Assembly (NCBI RefSeq): GCF_014200175.1
Contig: NZ_JACHBD010000009.1
Location: forward strand, 1 to 64,000
DNA: 64,000 nucleotides
Source of the DNA: Rhizobium lentis
GTDB lineage: Bacteria > Pseudomonadota > Alphaproteobacteria > Rhizobiales > Rhizobiaceae
Direction of reading: 5' to 3'
Within the stretch, counting starts at the first letter, position 1. Each line of letters opens with the position of its first letter. The notes beneath the pieces are model-generated. The model was given only the letters and a program-made list of their open reading frames with translations. It did no database searches and had not been told where the DNA came from. The position numbers were made by a program, and so were the translations under genes. Positions 52,937 through 62,380 of this stretch are shown in pieces.

Positions 52937-55258
52937 ATGAACTTTCAGCCGGCAGCCATCAGCGGCGATCGCGTTTCGCGCGCCTGGTCTGGAGACATGA
53001 TCGCGCCACTGTCGGACGGCGGTCAGGGAACGCAGGCAAGTTTCGTCTCCAAGAGCTTCGATTACGATGGCGCCGGACGTCCGGTCGAGCTCTTCATCTC
53101 CGCGCTCGGCCTCTACCGCTGCTTCATCAACGGTGGGCGCGTCGGCACCGATCTCTTGACGCCGGGCTGGACGAACTATGACGATCGCATTGCCTATCAG
53201 CGATACGAGGTCTCGAGCCTACTCAAACCAGGCCGCAACCGGATCGAGATCTGGCTCGCCGACGGATGGTACCGATCGCCGATCATGTGGGGCGTCAGCG
53301 CGATCCCGAATTGCTGGGGCGACAGGATCGGCGCCATTGCCGATCTGGTCGGAGAGGACGGCACCATTCTGTCCACCGATCCGAGCTGGCGGAGCGGCCT
53401 TCTGCCAATTCTGAAGTCGGGGATCTATTTCGGCGAGATCTATGACGCGCTCCGGGAAAACCTGGACGAAACCCATGGGACCGAGAGACTGCCGTTCGAC
53501 AGGGGGCTGCTCGTCGCCCATGAGACCGCGGCAGTGCGGGAGTTGCAGCCGCTCGCCCCCATCGACAGCTGGAGCGATGATGAAGGCAGGACGATCTATG
53601 ACTTCGGCCAGAATGCCGGCGGTTATGTCAGATATACGGTCCGCGGCGTCCGTGGCAGCGAAGTGCGGGTCGAGCATTCGGAAGTCCTCGGGCCGGGTCG
53701 CCATTTCGACAATCGCAACTTCCGTACGGCCGCAGCGCACACGCTTTACACGTTGCGCGGAGACGGCGACGAGACCTATGCGCCGCACTTCACCTTCCAC
53801 GGTTTCCGCTATGCCAGAGTGACGATTACTGGAAACGCAGAGATCCTCGAAATCACATCGATCCCGATCTCGTCGGTGCCGGAACCCGCCGGCGGCTTCA
53901 CTTCAGGCAATTCTCTCGTCAATCGCCTGGTTGAGAATACCATCTGGTCGCAGCGCGCGAATTTCGTCGAGGTGCCCACAGATTGCCCGCAGCGCGACGA
54001 ACGGCTTGGGTGGACCGGTGACGCCCAAGTGTTTGCCGCAACCGCCTGCTGGCTGAGCGACAGTCAATCCTTCCTCAGGAAATATCTGCGGGATGTGATG
54101 GCCGACCAGCGCGATGACGGCGCCATCTCGCATTTCTCGCCGGACCCGACGCGTCTGCACCCCGCCAACTTCCCTGGTTATGCCGGCTCGACCGGCTGGG
54201 GCGACGCGATCGTCGTCATTCCCTGGGTTCTCTATACCCATTACGGCGATCGGGCCGTTCTTTCGGAATGCCTGGATTCCATGGTGCGCTGGGTCGATTT
54301 CGTCTGGTCCATTTCGGATGGCCCGATCGTGCGCCCGCCGTCACGCTGGGGTTCGCGCGGCTTCACCTTCGGCGACTGGCTGCAGCCGGTCGGCGACAAC
54401 AGAAAGCCGCGCCCGACGATCGCCGACGATTGTGCAGCTACCCTCTACCACTTCATCTCGACAGATCTTCTGGCAAAAATCGCCGCCGTTCTCGGCGAAG
54501 AAACGCTTGAAGAGCAGATGAAGCGCCGCGCCGAAGAAATCAGGCACGCTTTCGCAAACGAGTTCATCACGCCGGCGGGACGACTCGCTCACAACGACCA
54601 GACCTCTTATGCACTCGCTTTCCTCTACGACTTGATACCTGCAGAGCATGATCAGGCGGCCCGGCAGCATTTCAGGCAGGTGATCATCGATGCCGACTAC
54701 AAGATCGGCACCGGCTTCATCGGCACCCCTGCCCTGCTGCCGGCGTTGACGAAGCTCGGAATGGACGACCTTGCCGAAAAAGTCTTCCTGCAGGAAGACG
54801 TGCCGGGCTGGCTCTACCAGGTCTCCAAGGGAGCAACGACGATCTGGGAGCGCTGGGACTCCATGGCGCCCGACGGCACCATCTACGAACCCGAGATGAA
54901 CAGCTATAACCACTATGCCTATGGGGCGGTCTGCCAATGGCTGTTCGAATGCGTCGCCGGCATTTCGCCGAGCCCGGCAGCACCCGGCTTTGCCGAAGTG
55001 ATCATAAACCCGGCACCAATCCCGTCGCTCTCGCCTGTTTCAGCCTATCATGACATCAGCAAGGGCCGCATCGAGGCCGGCTGGCAGTGCGCTGGAAACG
55101 AGGTCACCTACGTGCTGACGCTTCCGGAAGGCTGCATCGGCCGCTTCCGGCCGGGACGGCGACACCGGAACCCTTTGCTCAACGGAGAGCCTGTCGTCGA
55201 GGAGGCCGTTCTTCCTCCGGGCACGCACGTGCTGGTGTTTTCCCTACGCGATTCTTGA
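52937..55258 (+). CDS. Alpha-L-rhamnosidase, glycoside hydrolase family 78
   Basis: 773 residues from the ATG at 52937, preceded by GGGAGG; the longer frame to 52793 crosses the operator. N-terminal beta domains (LGLYRCFINGGRVGTDLLTPGWTNY) lead to the (alpha/alpha)6 barrel. The catalytic motif is FVEVPTDCPQRDERLGWTGDAQ, followed by GWGDAIVVIPW and TIWERWDSM, with a C-terminal beta domain (ISPSPAAPGFAEVIINP). It lacks a signal peptide, so it acts on rhamnosides after import. It is first in an operon with the ABC sugar transporter downstream. It removes terminal alpha-L-rhamnose from plant glycosides or oligosaccharides. Confidence 0.94.
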   Translation: MNFQPAAISGDRVSRAWSGDMIAPLSDGGQGTQASFVSKSFDYDGAGRPVELFISALGLYRCFINGGRVGTDLLTPGWTNYDDRIAYQRYEVSSLLKPGRNRIEIWLADGWYRSPIMWGVSAIPNCWGDRIGAIADLVGEDGTILSTDPSWRSGLLPILKSGIYFGEIYDALRENLDETHGTERLPFDRGLLVAHETAAVRELQPLAPIDSWSDDEGRTIYDFGQNAGGYVRYTVRGVRGSEVRVEHSEVLGPGRHFDNRNFRTAAAHTLYTLRGDGDETYAPHFTFHGFRYARVTITGNAEILEITSIPISSVPEPAGGFTSGNSLVNRLVENTIWSQRANFVEVPTDCPQRDERLGWTGDAQVFAATACWLSDSQSFLRKYLRDVMADQRDDGAISHFSPDPTRLHPANFPGYAGSTGWGDAIVVIPWVLYTHYGDRAVLSECLDSMVRWVDFVWSISDGPIVRPPSRWGSRGFTFGDWLQPVGDNRKPRPTIADDCAATLYHFISTDLLAKIAAVLGEETLEEQMKRRAEEIRHAFANEFITPAGRLAHNDQTSYALAFLYDLIPAEHDQAARQHFRQVIIDADYKIGTGFIGTPALLPALTKLGMDDLAEKVFLQEDVPGWLYQVSKGATTIWERWDSMAPDGTIYEPEMNSYNHYAYGAVCQWLFECVAGISPSPAAPGFAEVIINPAPIPSLSPVSAYHDISKGRIEAGWQCAGNEVTYVLTLPEGCIGRFRPGRRHRNPLLNGEPVVEEAVLPPGTHVLVFSLRDS

Positions 55259-55295
55259 GGAGCATATAGGTCACACCGTTCAGAGGAGGAACGTC

Positions 55296-56579
55296 ATGAC
55301 ACATCGGATAAGGTACATTCTTGCCGGCGCATCCGCGCTTCTGGCCTTGGCCGCGGCCAGCCCGTCTCATGCAGAAACCACATTGTCTTTCCTGATCGAC
55401 AACAACCCCGACACGGTCGCGGCGGCCGAAGCACTGGTTGCGGCCTACCAGGCCAAGGCGCCCGACGTGACGATCGAAATCGAGCCGCGGGCAGGTGGTG
55501 GCGAGGGTGACAACATCATCAAGACGCGCCTGGCGACGGGGGAGATGTCCGATGTGTTCCTCTATAATTCTGGATCTCTCTTGCAGGCGCTGAAGCCGGC
55601 GCAGACACTTGTCGATCTGAGCGGACTTGCGTCGCAGGCGAAGGTGGATGAAGGCTTCAAGTCGGTCGTCCGTGCCGATGGCAAGCTTTACGGCGTTCCC
55701 TTCGGCACGGCGATGGCGGGTGGCATCCTCTACAACAGGAAGATCTATCAGGACCTCGGCCTCACCGTTCCGAAGACGTGGGCGGATTTCATGGCCAACA
55801 ATGCCAAGGTCAAGGCTTCGGGCAAGGTCGCCGTGGCGCAGACCTATCGCGATACCTGGACATCGCAGCTGTTCGTTCTGGCCGACTATTACAATCTGCA
55901 TGCCGCCGTGCCGAACTTCGCCGCCGACTATACTGCCAACAAGGCGAAATATGCGGAGACGCCCGCCGCCACCAAAGGCTTCGAACGGCTGAAGGATGTT
56001 CACGACGCCGGCCTTATGAACGAGGATTTCGGCGCGGCAAGTTATGACGACGGCCTCAGAATGGTGGCGACCGGCGAAGCAGCGCATTATCCGATGCTGA
56101 GCTTCGCCATCGGCGCCATCAAGCAGAATTATCCCGAGAATCTTGCAGATGTCGGTTTCTTAGCGCAGCCGAGCGACGATGCGGCGACGAACGGCCTGAC
56201 GGTCTGGATGCCGCCCGCCCTCTATATTCCCCTGACCAGCCAGCACGCAGAGGAAGCGAAGAAGTTCGTGGATTTCGCCGGAAGCGTCGAAGGCTGCAAG
56301 ATCATGGTGGAAACCAACACCGTGCAGGGGCCTCCGCTGATAGACGGCTGCGATCTGCCTGCCGACGTACCGCCTGCCGTAAAGGACATGCTCCCCTATT
56401 TCGACGCCAAGGGAAAGACGACCCCGGCACTGGAATTCGTATCGCCGGTGAAGGGTCCGGCTCTCGAGCAGATCACCGTCGAAGTCGGTTCAGGGATTCG
56501 CCAGCCCGCCGAGGCAGCGAAGCTCTATGACGAGGATGTGCGCAAACAGGCCAAGCAGCTCGGCCTGCCCAACTGGTAG
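55296..56579 (+). CDS. Sugar ABC transporter, extracellular solute-binding protein
   Basis: 427 residues with a Sec signal peptide (YILAGASALLALAAASPSHA, cleavage near 27). The fold is that of family 1 solute-binding proteins of CUT1 sugar transporters (TLSFLIDNNPDTVAAAEALVAAY; YGVPFGTAMAGGILYNRKIY; AHYPMLSFAIGAIKQNYP). It lies 37 bases after the rhamnosidase and would capture a rhamnose-containing oligosaccharide or glycoside in the periplasm for the permeases that follow. AGAGGAGG precedes the ATG. Confidence 0.93.
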   Translation: MTHRIRYILAGASALLALAAASPSHAETTLSFLIDNNPDTVAAAEALVAAYQAKAPDVTIEIEPRAGGGEGDNIIKTRLATGEMSDVFLYNSGSLLQALKPAQTLVDLSGLASQAKVDEGFKSVVRADGKLYGVPFGTAMAGGILYNRKIYQDLGLTVPKTWADFMANNAKVKASGKVAVAQTYRDTWTSQLFVLADYYNLHAAVPNFAADYTANKAKYAETPAATKGFERLKDVHDAGLMNEDFGAASYDDGLRMVATGEAAHYPMLSFAIGAIKQNYPENLADVGFLAQPSDDAATNGLTVWMPPALYIPLTSQHAEEAKKFVDFAGSVEGCKIMVETNTVQGPPLIDGCDLPADVPPAVKDMLPYFDAKGKTTPALEFVSPVKGPALEQITVEVGSGIRQPAEAAKLYDEDVRKQAKQLGLPNW

Positions 56580-56645
56580 CGGTCGTTCGGGCCAGCTAAC
56601 CTCGCTCCTGACGGGGCGAGGTTTCCCCCGATCGAAGAGGTAGTC

Positions 56646-57524
56646 ATGACCGAGACACGCCCGCACTCGCGCAAATCGCCCTACCCGCTGTGGTTTTTCA
56701 TCCCCGCCGCCATTATTTACGGCGTGCTGTTCCTTTTTCCGACCATATCGTCTCTCTGGTACAGCCTGACGCGCTGGGATCTCTCGACGGCCCAGTTCAT
56801 CGGGCTCGAAAATTTCCAACAGTTCTTTTCCGAACCCTTCCTGATCAAGGGGCTGATCAACACGCTGATCTACGCGGTGACGACCTCAGGCCTGAAAACG
56901 GTCTGCGGACTGCTGCTGGCCGTGCTGCTCACCAGCAATATCTTCGCCCGTGGCTTCCTGCGCACGCTGGTTTTCTTTCCCGTGCTGGTCTCGACGATCG
57001 GCATCGGCATAACCTTCACGGTCATGATGCATCCGACCAAGGGCATCATCAATGTTACGCTCGCGACGCTTGGAATACCGGGGCCGGGATGGCTGACCAA
57101 TCCGACACTTGCGCTTTTTTCGGTGGCCCTGGTCGATGTCTGGAAGGGCGTCGGCCTCGCCACCCTGATTTTCATCGCCGGTCTTGCTGCGATCAGCCCG
57201 GATTATTACGAGGCGGCGAGGATCGACGGCGCCACGCGGCTCCAGCAATTCATTCGGATCACCCTACCGCTCGTGCGTCCCGCCACCGTCATCGTGGTGA
57301 CCTTGTCGCTGATCGGTGGGCTCCGTTCCTTCGATCTCATATGGGCCATGACCCGCGGCGGACCCGGTTTCTCTTCCGATGTGATCGCCTCGGTCATCTA
57401 CAAGCAGTACCAGGCTGGTTTTTATGGGCTGTCAACGGCCGGCAACGTCATTCTGTTCGCACTGATTGCCGTGATCATCCTGCCCTTCACCCTGTGGTTC
57501 AACCGGCGCGAGGTCGAGGAATGA
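56646..57524 (+). CDS. Sugar ABC transporter permease (MalF/UgpA-like)
   Basis: 292 residues, six predicted membrane helices starting LWFFIPAAIIYGVLFLFPT. The cytoplasmic EAA loop reads YYEAARIDGATRLQQFIRITLPLVRP, the docking site for the ATPase. It pairs with the second permease, whose start overlaps its stop (ATGA). Part of the CUT1-type importer for the LacI-controlled operon. Confidence 0.94.
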   Translation: MTETRPHSRKSPYPLWFFIPAAIIYGVLFLFPTISSLWYSLTRWDLSTAQFIGLENFQQFFSEPFLIKGLINTLIYAVTTSGLKTVCGLLLAVLLTSNIFARGFLRTLVFFPVLVSTIGIGITFTVMMHPTKGIINVTLATLGIPGPGWLTNPTLALFSVALVDVWKGVGLATLIFIAGLAAISPDYYEAARIDGATRLQQFIRITLPLVRPATVIVVTLSLIGGLRSFDLIWAMTRGGPGFSSDVIASVIYKQYQAGFYGLSTAGNVILFALIAVIILPFTLWFNRREVEE

Positions 57525-58348
57525 GAAGCGTCCGCCCCTATGTGACGGGCGCGATAGCCCTTGCCGTCGCGGCCGTCATCTTCGTCATGCCTTTCGTTTT
57601 CGTCGCCCTGCAGGCGGTGAAATCCAAATCGGAGGCCTCCCGGCTCGATTTCGAATTCCCGGAGCATTGGCTGTTCTGGGACAATCTCGTCGCCGTCTTC
57701 AAGGCGCGCGACTATCAACTCGTGCTTGCCTATTTCAATTCGACGCTGATCACGGTCGTTTCCGTCACGATCCTGATCCTGCTGTCGGCGATGGTCGGAT
57801 ATGTAATGCAGCGCCGCAAGACGGCGTGGAACCGCGTGGCTTTCGCTGCGCTGTTCATGGGCCTGATGATGCCGCCGGCCGTTGTTCCCACCATCGGCCT
57901 TTTGCAGGACATCGGCCTCTTCAAGACCATGACGGGAATGATCCTGATCCAGGTTGCCTATAATCTCTCCTTTTCGGTCCTGCTTTATCGGTCGTTCATT
58001 TCGACCATCCCGCGCGATCTCGACGAGGCGGCGCTGATCGACGGCGCCAAGCCCCGGCAGATCTTCTTCCGGGTGGTCCTGCCGCTGCTGAAGCCGGTGA
58101 CCGTGACCAATATCGTCGTCCAGTCGATCGCGATCTTCAACGATTTCACCAATCCGCTCTATTACTTGCCGGGCAAGGAGAACGTGACGGTGCAGCTGAC
58201 GCTCTATAATTTCCAGAGCATGTATTCGAGCCAGTACAATCTGCTTTTCATGAACATCCTCCTCGTAACGATTCCGCCGCTGATCGTCTTCATCTTCTTC
58301 AACCGCCAGATCGTCGCAGGCATGACATCAGGCGCAGTCAAAGGGTAG
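57521..58348 (+). CDS. Sugar ABC transporter permease (MalG/UgpE-like)
   Basis: 275 residues from the ATG at 57521; the much longer frame to 56690 runs inside the other permease and is a shadow. Six membrane helices begin YVTGAIALAVAAVIFVMPFV, and the EAA motif is DLDEAALIDGAKPRQIFFRVVLPLLKP. It forms the channel with the preceding permease. The ATPase gene begins 4 bases after its stop. Confidence 0.94.
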   Translation: MRSVRPYVTGAIALAVAAVIFVMPFVFVALQAVKSKSEASRLDFEFPEHWLFWDNLVAVFKARDYQLVLAYFNSTLITVVSVTILILLSAMVGYVMQRRKTAWNRVAFAALFMGLMMPPAVVPTIGLLQDIGLFKTMTGMILIQVAYNLSFSVLLYRSFISTIPRDLDEAALIDGAKPRQIFFRVVLPLLKPVTVTNIVVQSIAIFNDFTNPLYYLPGKENVTVQLTLYNFQSMYSSQYNLLFMNILLVTIPPLIVFIFFNRQIVAGMTSGAVKG

Positions 58349-58352
58349 CAGA

Positions 58353-59330
58353 ATGGCTGAGCTCACTCTCAAACAGGTTCGCAAGAGCTTCGGCGCACTC
58401 GAAGTCATCAAAGGTATCGATCTTGAGGTTGCCTCCGGCGAATTCGTCGTCTTCGTCGGCCCGTCGGGATGCGGGAAGTCGACGCTGCTGCGCATCATCG
58501 CCGGTCTGGAAGAGACGACTTCAGGTAGGCTGACCATCGGCGGCAAGGACGTGACCTATGCCGAACCTTCGGAGCGGGGCATCGCCATGGTGTTCCAGAG
58601 CTACGCGCTCTACCCGCATATGACGGTTGCCGAGAATATCGGCTTCGGCCTTTCACTCGCCCGCCGTCCAAAGGCGGAAATTGCCGCTAAGGTCGCGGCG
58701 ACTGCGGAAACGCTGCAACTCACCCAGTTGCTGGAGCGAAAGCCGAAAGCGCTCTCCGGCGGCCAGAGACAGCGTGTCGCCATAGGCCGGGCGATCGTCC
58801 GCGATCCCAAGGTTTTCCTGTTCGACGAGCCGCTTTCCAATCTCGACGCGTCGCTCAGAGCCCAGATGCGGCTTGAGATCGCCGATCTCCACACTCGGCT
58901 GAATTCGACGATGATCTATGTCACCCACGACCAGGTCGAAGCCATGACGATGGCCGACAAGATCGTCGTGCTGAACGGTGGCGCCGTCGAGCAGATCGGC
59001 AGCCCGATGGAGCTCTACCGCAATCCCGCCACACCCTTCGTCGCCGGCTTCATCGGTAGCCCGAAGATGAACCTCTATGGCGGCGAGACGGCACGGCGAA
59101 TGAACTGCACGACCTACGGCATCCGTCCGGAACATATCAGGCTTTCGGAAGGCCCTGGCCAGTGGCAGGGCAGAATCCGCCACGTGGAACGGCTCGGCGC
59201 CGATGCGATCCTCTATCTCGATGTCACCGACCTCGGCGAAATGGTCGTGCGCGCCGAAGGCGAAACGGCTTTTGCGCCTGGCATGAAGGTCTGGGCAGAT
59301 CCGGTGGAGGGAGCGGAACACCGGTTCTGA
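58353..59330 (+). CDS. Sugar ABC transporter ATP-binding protein (UgpC/MsmK-like)
   Basis: 325 residues. Walker A is GPSGCGKST, the ABC signature LSGGQRQRVAIGRAI, Walker B VFLFDEPLSNLD, with the switch His in YVTHDQVEAMTMA. A C-terminal TOBE/MalK-type regulatory domain follows (YGIRPEHIRLSEG, GADAILYLDVTDLGE). It is slightly shorter than MalK-type proteins (about 360) because the TOBE region is compact. It powers the upstream permeases and ends the rhamnosidase-transport operon. Confidence 0.94.
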   Translation: MAELTLKQVRKSFGALEVIKGIDLEVASGEFVVFVGPSGCGKSTLLRIIAGLEETTSGRLTIGGKDVTYAEPSERGIAMVFQSYALYPHMTVAENIGFGLSLARRPKAEIAAKVAATAETLQLTQLLERKPKALSGGQRQRVAIGRAIVRDPKVFLFDEPLSNLDASLRAQMRLEIADLHTRLNSTMIYVTHDQVEAMTMADKIVVLNGGAVEQIGSPMELYRNPATPFVAGFIGSPKMNLYGGETARRMNCTTYGIRPEHIRLSEGPGQWQGRIRHVERLGADAILYLDVTDLGEMVVRAEGETAFAPGMKVWADPVEGAEHRF

Positions 59331-59361
59331 GTTTCGGTTAACCCCCTCCTCGAGAGCAATC

Positions 59362-59714
59362 CTACCGACTGAAGATCCCGCCCCTCACGGTTGTTTTGTT
59401 TGAGAGTGCCGCCAAATCCTTTTTGGGCCGGAGCGGCAGATTCATCCGTTCGTGAACAATGCCCGTGATACCAAGATCGCCGTTATTAAGCTCGCGAAAT
59501 AACACTGATAGTAACGACCGAAATAGGCTAACCGCTTGATGTCTGCCGGAACTGCCAGACGTTGCAGAACCGATCCCCACACAAACGCTGCAAATAGGCG
59601 TGCAGCCCGAGAATGTAGATGTGCGCCTTTGTTTCTCCCCAAGCTTCGCAGGTATCACGCCAAATCCTGTCCTTGCGAGGCGGTAGCACGCAGATAAAAT
59701 CGATAAGAGCGCAT
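59362..59714 (-). pseudogene. ParE/RelE-type toxin remnant with frameshifts
   Basis: Immediately downstream of the parD-like gene an ATG at 59714 begins MRSYRFYLRATASQ, but the frame stops after 19 codons. ParE-like pieces then occur in successive other frames: an AWGE..AHIYILGLHAYLQRLC-like helix, DIKRLAYFGRYYQCYF, and the C-terminal strand NNGDLGITGIVHERMNL. The last pieces match the end of ParE toxins (GIVxILHERM). At least two frame breaks make it non-functional. Confidence 0.65.
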
Positions 59715-59716
59715 CG

Positions 59717-59974
59717 CTATCGGCGCTTGTTGCGGCCTATGACGTCTTCAGCCGAAAGGGCGACAAACTCGCTGTCGTCGGCCCGCATCGCAGGCGCAAG
59801 CTCCTTCTGCAGCATATCCCAGGTCTCATCACGGGTCTGCAAGTCGCGGCGAATAAGGGCGCGAATATATTCGCTGGCATTTTCATAGAGGCCGTGGTCA
59901 CCGATCTGCTGCTGGATATGATCCTGCAACTGCCCACTGACCTTCACATGAATGCTATCCGACGCCACTGGCAT
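59717..59974 (-). CDS. parD: ParD-like ribbon-helix-helix antitoxin
   Basis: 85 residues. The N-terminal RHH DNA-binding fold is followed by the ParD signature YENASEYIRALIRRDLQ and a C-terminal toxin-binding tail. It would neutralise a ParE toxin and autoregulate the pair. The partner gene starts 3 bases downstream but is broken, so this is an orphan antitoxin. It could still buffer other ParE toxins of the cell. Confidence 0.85.
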   Translation of the reverse strand: MPVASDSIHVKVSGQLQDHIQQQIGDHGLYENASEYIRALIRRDLQTRDETWDMLQKELAPAMRADDSEFVALSAEDVIGRNKRR

Positions 59975-60069
59975 ACCCCATCGTTCCTTTTATCATCGGT
60001 AGCGTCGCATATAGTGTCAACATTCATCACATCGCTTCTGGCGACCTGACGAGGTGCTTAAAGAAAAAC

Positions 60070-60870
60070 TCAGGCTCTCAACTGCGGCAAAGCATTGCCG
60101 GCCATTGACAGGAGCGGCTCGTAATCCGCTTCGGAGAGCAGCGCGATATCGACCAGTCCGAGCGTCGCGCGCATGGCCGCCAAGGACGGCTCTCTAATGG
60201 CGGCATGCAACGCACCTCGAAGGAGGAGGATTGTTTGGCTCGATGTGTCGCCTGATGTGATGAACGGGAGACCGGGAGCCTTGGGTGTTTCGGCGATGAT
60301 CCGGATGTCCTCGACCAGGGCGGTATCGAAACGGCGGATATTCTCAAGAGCGATACAATCGATGGCCGCGCTTTCCGCCCTGCCCTCGACAACGGCGGCA
60401 ATGCTGCCGCCGTGGCTGCCTGTTTCGATGATCCGGCCAAAGAAACGGCCGCTGCGCGCAAGCGGAGCGACGGCGGCGCGAAAGAGATTGCTGCCGGAGT
60501 TGCTGTCAGGGCTGTTGATCGCAGCTGTCGTGCCGCGCAGATCCTCCAGCACGCGAAGGAAAGAATTCTTCCGGACGATGATGAAGCTGCGCATCAACGG
60601 CCCATCGCAGCCTGGATGGCTATATACGGGCGTGGCCACCAGCCGCACCCGGCCGCGCAGGCTCGTGGCAAAAGGATAGCCGCATGCCTGCGACAGAAGC
60701 AGGTCCGGCCTCAGCCAGGCTTCGTCATAGGCAACCGTCTGGTCGAGCGTTTCAGGCACCCCCGTGAGCCCGGAGTGCAGGAGGTCATGCCGGAGAAACG
60801 ACCAGAGTTCGGCCGTCGCCTCCGCGAGCGGCCGGGACGTCAGGTACATGGCAATGCTGACGAGATGCAT
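60070..60870 (-). CDS. PhnD/SsuA-like substrate-binding protein without signal peptide
   Basis: 266 residues resembling the PhnD-type phosphate/phosphonate-binding fold (type 2 periplasmic binding protein): ATPVYSHPGCDGPLMRSFIIVRKN, DLRGTTAAINSPDSNSGSNLFRAAVAP, and TGSHGGSIAAVVEGRAESAAIDC. No signal peptide or lipobox is present at the start MHLVSIAMYLTSRPLAEATAELW. It may therefore be cytosolic or a regulatory/enzymatic relative, as is common for short PhnD-like proteins. It is the last gene of the minus-strand operon, 45 bases after the aldehyde dehydrogenase. The function is not assigned. Confidence 0.75.
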   Translation of the reverse strand: MHLVSIAMYLTSRPLAEATAELWSFLRHDLLHSGLTGVPETLDQTVAYDEAWLRPDLLLSQACGYPFATSLRGRVRLVATPVYSHPGCDGPLMRSFIIVRKNSFLRVLEDLRGTTAAINSPDSNSGSNLFRAAVAPLARSGRFFGRIIETGSHGGSIAAVVEGRAESAAIDCIALENIRRFDTALVEDIRIIAETPKAPGLPFITSGDTSSQTILLLRGALHAAIREPSLAAMRATLGLVDIALLSEADYEPLLSMAGNALPQLRA

Positions 60871-60915
60871 GCCGATCTTTCATTACAGGCGGCGCTGGAA
60901 CGCAAAGGTCGAGGA

Positions 60916-62370
60916 TCAGGCAATGCCGCCCAGGCATACATATTTGAGCTCGGTATATTCGTCCAATCCGTGCCTGGAGCCTTCGCGGCCGAGGCCCGAC
61001 ATCTTGACGCCGCCGAACGGCGCCTCGGCGGTGGAGACGAGACCGGTATTGACCCCGACCATTCCATATTCGAGCGCTTCGGCCACGCGGAAGACCCGCG
61101 ACAGATCGCGCGCATAAAAATAGGAGGCAAGTCCGAACTCGGTGTCATTTGCCTGCTCGATGACGTCCTGCTCGTCGCGGAACCGGAAAAGCGGGGCAAG
61201 AGGCCCAAAGGTTTCCTCACGCGCCACCTGCATGCCGGCAGCAACGTCACGCAGAATGGTCGGCTCGAAGAAATGGCCGCCAAGCGCGTGGCGCTTGCCA
61301 CCCGTTACGATCCCGGCGCCTTTTGCAACGGCATCCCGGATATGGCTTTCGACTTTGGCAACGGCATTGTCGTCGATGAGTGGGCCAAGCACGACGTCAC
61401 GCTCCAGACCGTTGCCGACCTTCAACTTCGAAACTGCCTCGGCGAGCTTGGCTGCAAATGCCTCGTAGACGCCATCCTGGACGTAAAGCCGGTTGGCGCA
61501 GACACAGGTCTGGCCGTTGTTGCGGAATTTGGCGATGATGGCGCCTTCGACCGCCGCATCGAGATCGGCGTCGTCGAATACGATGAAGGGTGCATTGCCG
61601 CCGAGCTCGAGACCGAGCTTCTTGATCGTCGGCGCGCATTGCCGGTAAAGCAGCTCGCCCGTCCGGGTGGAGCCGGTGAAGGTCAGGACCCGGACGTCGC
61701 GGCTGGCGGTCAGCGCTCCGCCGATTGCGGCGGCGTCACCGGTGACAACGTTGAGGAGGCCCGGCGGCAGGCCGGCTCGCTCTGCGAGGACGGCGATCGC
61801 GATCGCGGAGAACGGCGTCTGCAGCGCCGGCTTGAGAACGACGGCGCAGCCGGCGGCAAGCGCGGGGCCGATCTTGCGCGTGATCATCGCGTTCGGAAAG
61901 TTCCAGGGCGTGATCGCCGCCACGACGCCGGCCGGCTGGCGCAGCACAAGGATGCGCTTGTCCGGCTGATGCCCCGGTACGATCTCGCCGTTGATGCGTC
62001 GTGCCTCCTCGGCGAACCATTCGATGAAGCTCGCACCATAGGTGATTTCCCCCTTGGCTTCAGCCAAGGGTTTTCCCTGCTCCAGCGTCAGGATCATCGC
62101 CAGATCGTCACTGTTTTCGATCATCAGGCGATGCCAAGTCTTGAGAACGGCGGCGCGCTCCCCGGCGGTCTTCTTCGCCCAAAGCTTCTGGGCGATGACG
62201 GCGGCCCGAATGGCATCTTCGGTTTCCGTTGCACCGAAATCGGGGACCGCACCCAGCAGCTCACCTGTCGCCGGATTGCGGACCATGGCCGACGCGCGAC
62301 CTTCCGCTTCGACCCAGCGATCGGCGATGGGGCATGCCTGGCGGAACAGCGAGGGATCATTGAGTTTCAT
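60916..62370 (-). CDS. gabD: NAD(P)-dependent succinate-semialdehyde dehydrogenase
   Basis: 484 residues. The aldehyde dehydrogenase core shows TPWNFPNAMITRKIGPALAAGC, FTGSTRTGELLY, catalytic Glu in LELGGNAPFIVFDDADLD, and catalytic Cys in NNGQTCVCANRLYVQ with a neighbouring Cys as in GabD. It oxidises succinate semialdehyde to succinate in GABA or polyamine breakdown. It lies 10 bases after a spermidine/putrescine-type ABC ATPase gene, supporting a role downstream of imported amines or GABA. Substrate preference within the family is inferred. Confidence 0.9.
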   Translation of the reverse strand: MKLNDPSLFRQACPIADRWVEAEGRASAMVRNPATGELLGAVPDFGATETEDAIRAAVIAQKLWAKKTAGERAAVLKTWHRLMIENSDDLAMILTLEQGKPLAEAKGEITYGASFIEWFAEEARRINGEIVPGHQPDKRILVLRQPAGVVAAITPWNFPNAMITRKIGPALAAGCAVVLKPALQTPFSAIAIAVLAERAGLPPGLLNVVTGDAAAIGGALTASRDVRVLTFTGSTRTGELLYRQCAPTIKKLGLELGGNAPFIVFDDADLDAAVEGAIIAKFRNNGQTCVCANRLYVQDGVYEAFAAKLAEAVSKLKVGNGLERDVVLGPLIDDNAVAKVESHIRDAVAKGAGIVTGGKRHALGGHFFEPTILRDVAAGMQVAREETFGPLAPLFRFRDEQDVIEQANDTEFGLASYFYARDLSRVFRVAEALEYGMVGVNTGLVSTAEAPFGGVKMSGLGREGSRHGLDEYTELKYVCLGGIA

Positions 62371-62380
62371 GGGACAACTT

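Noticed and set aside
56690..57520. Upstream extension of the second sugar permease frame
   Set aside because: It overlaps the first permease in another frame and lacks membrane character; the ATG at 57521 overlapping the previous stop is a far better start.
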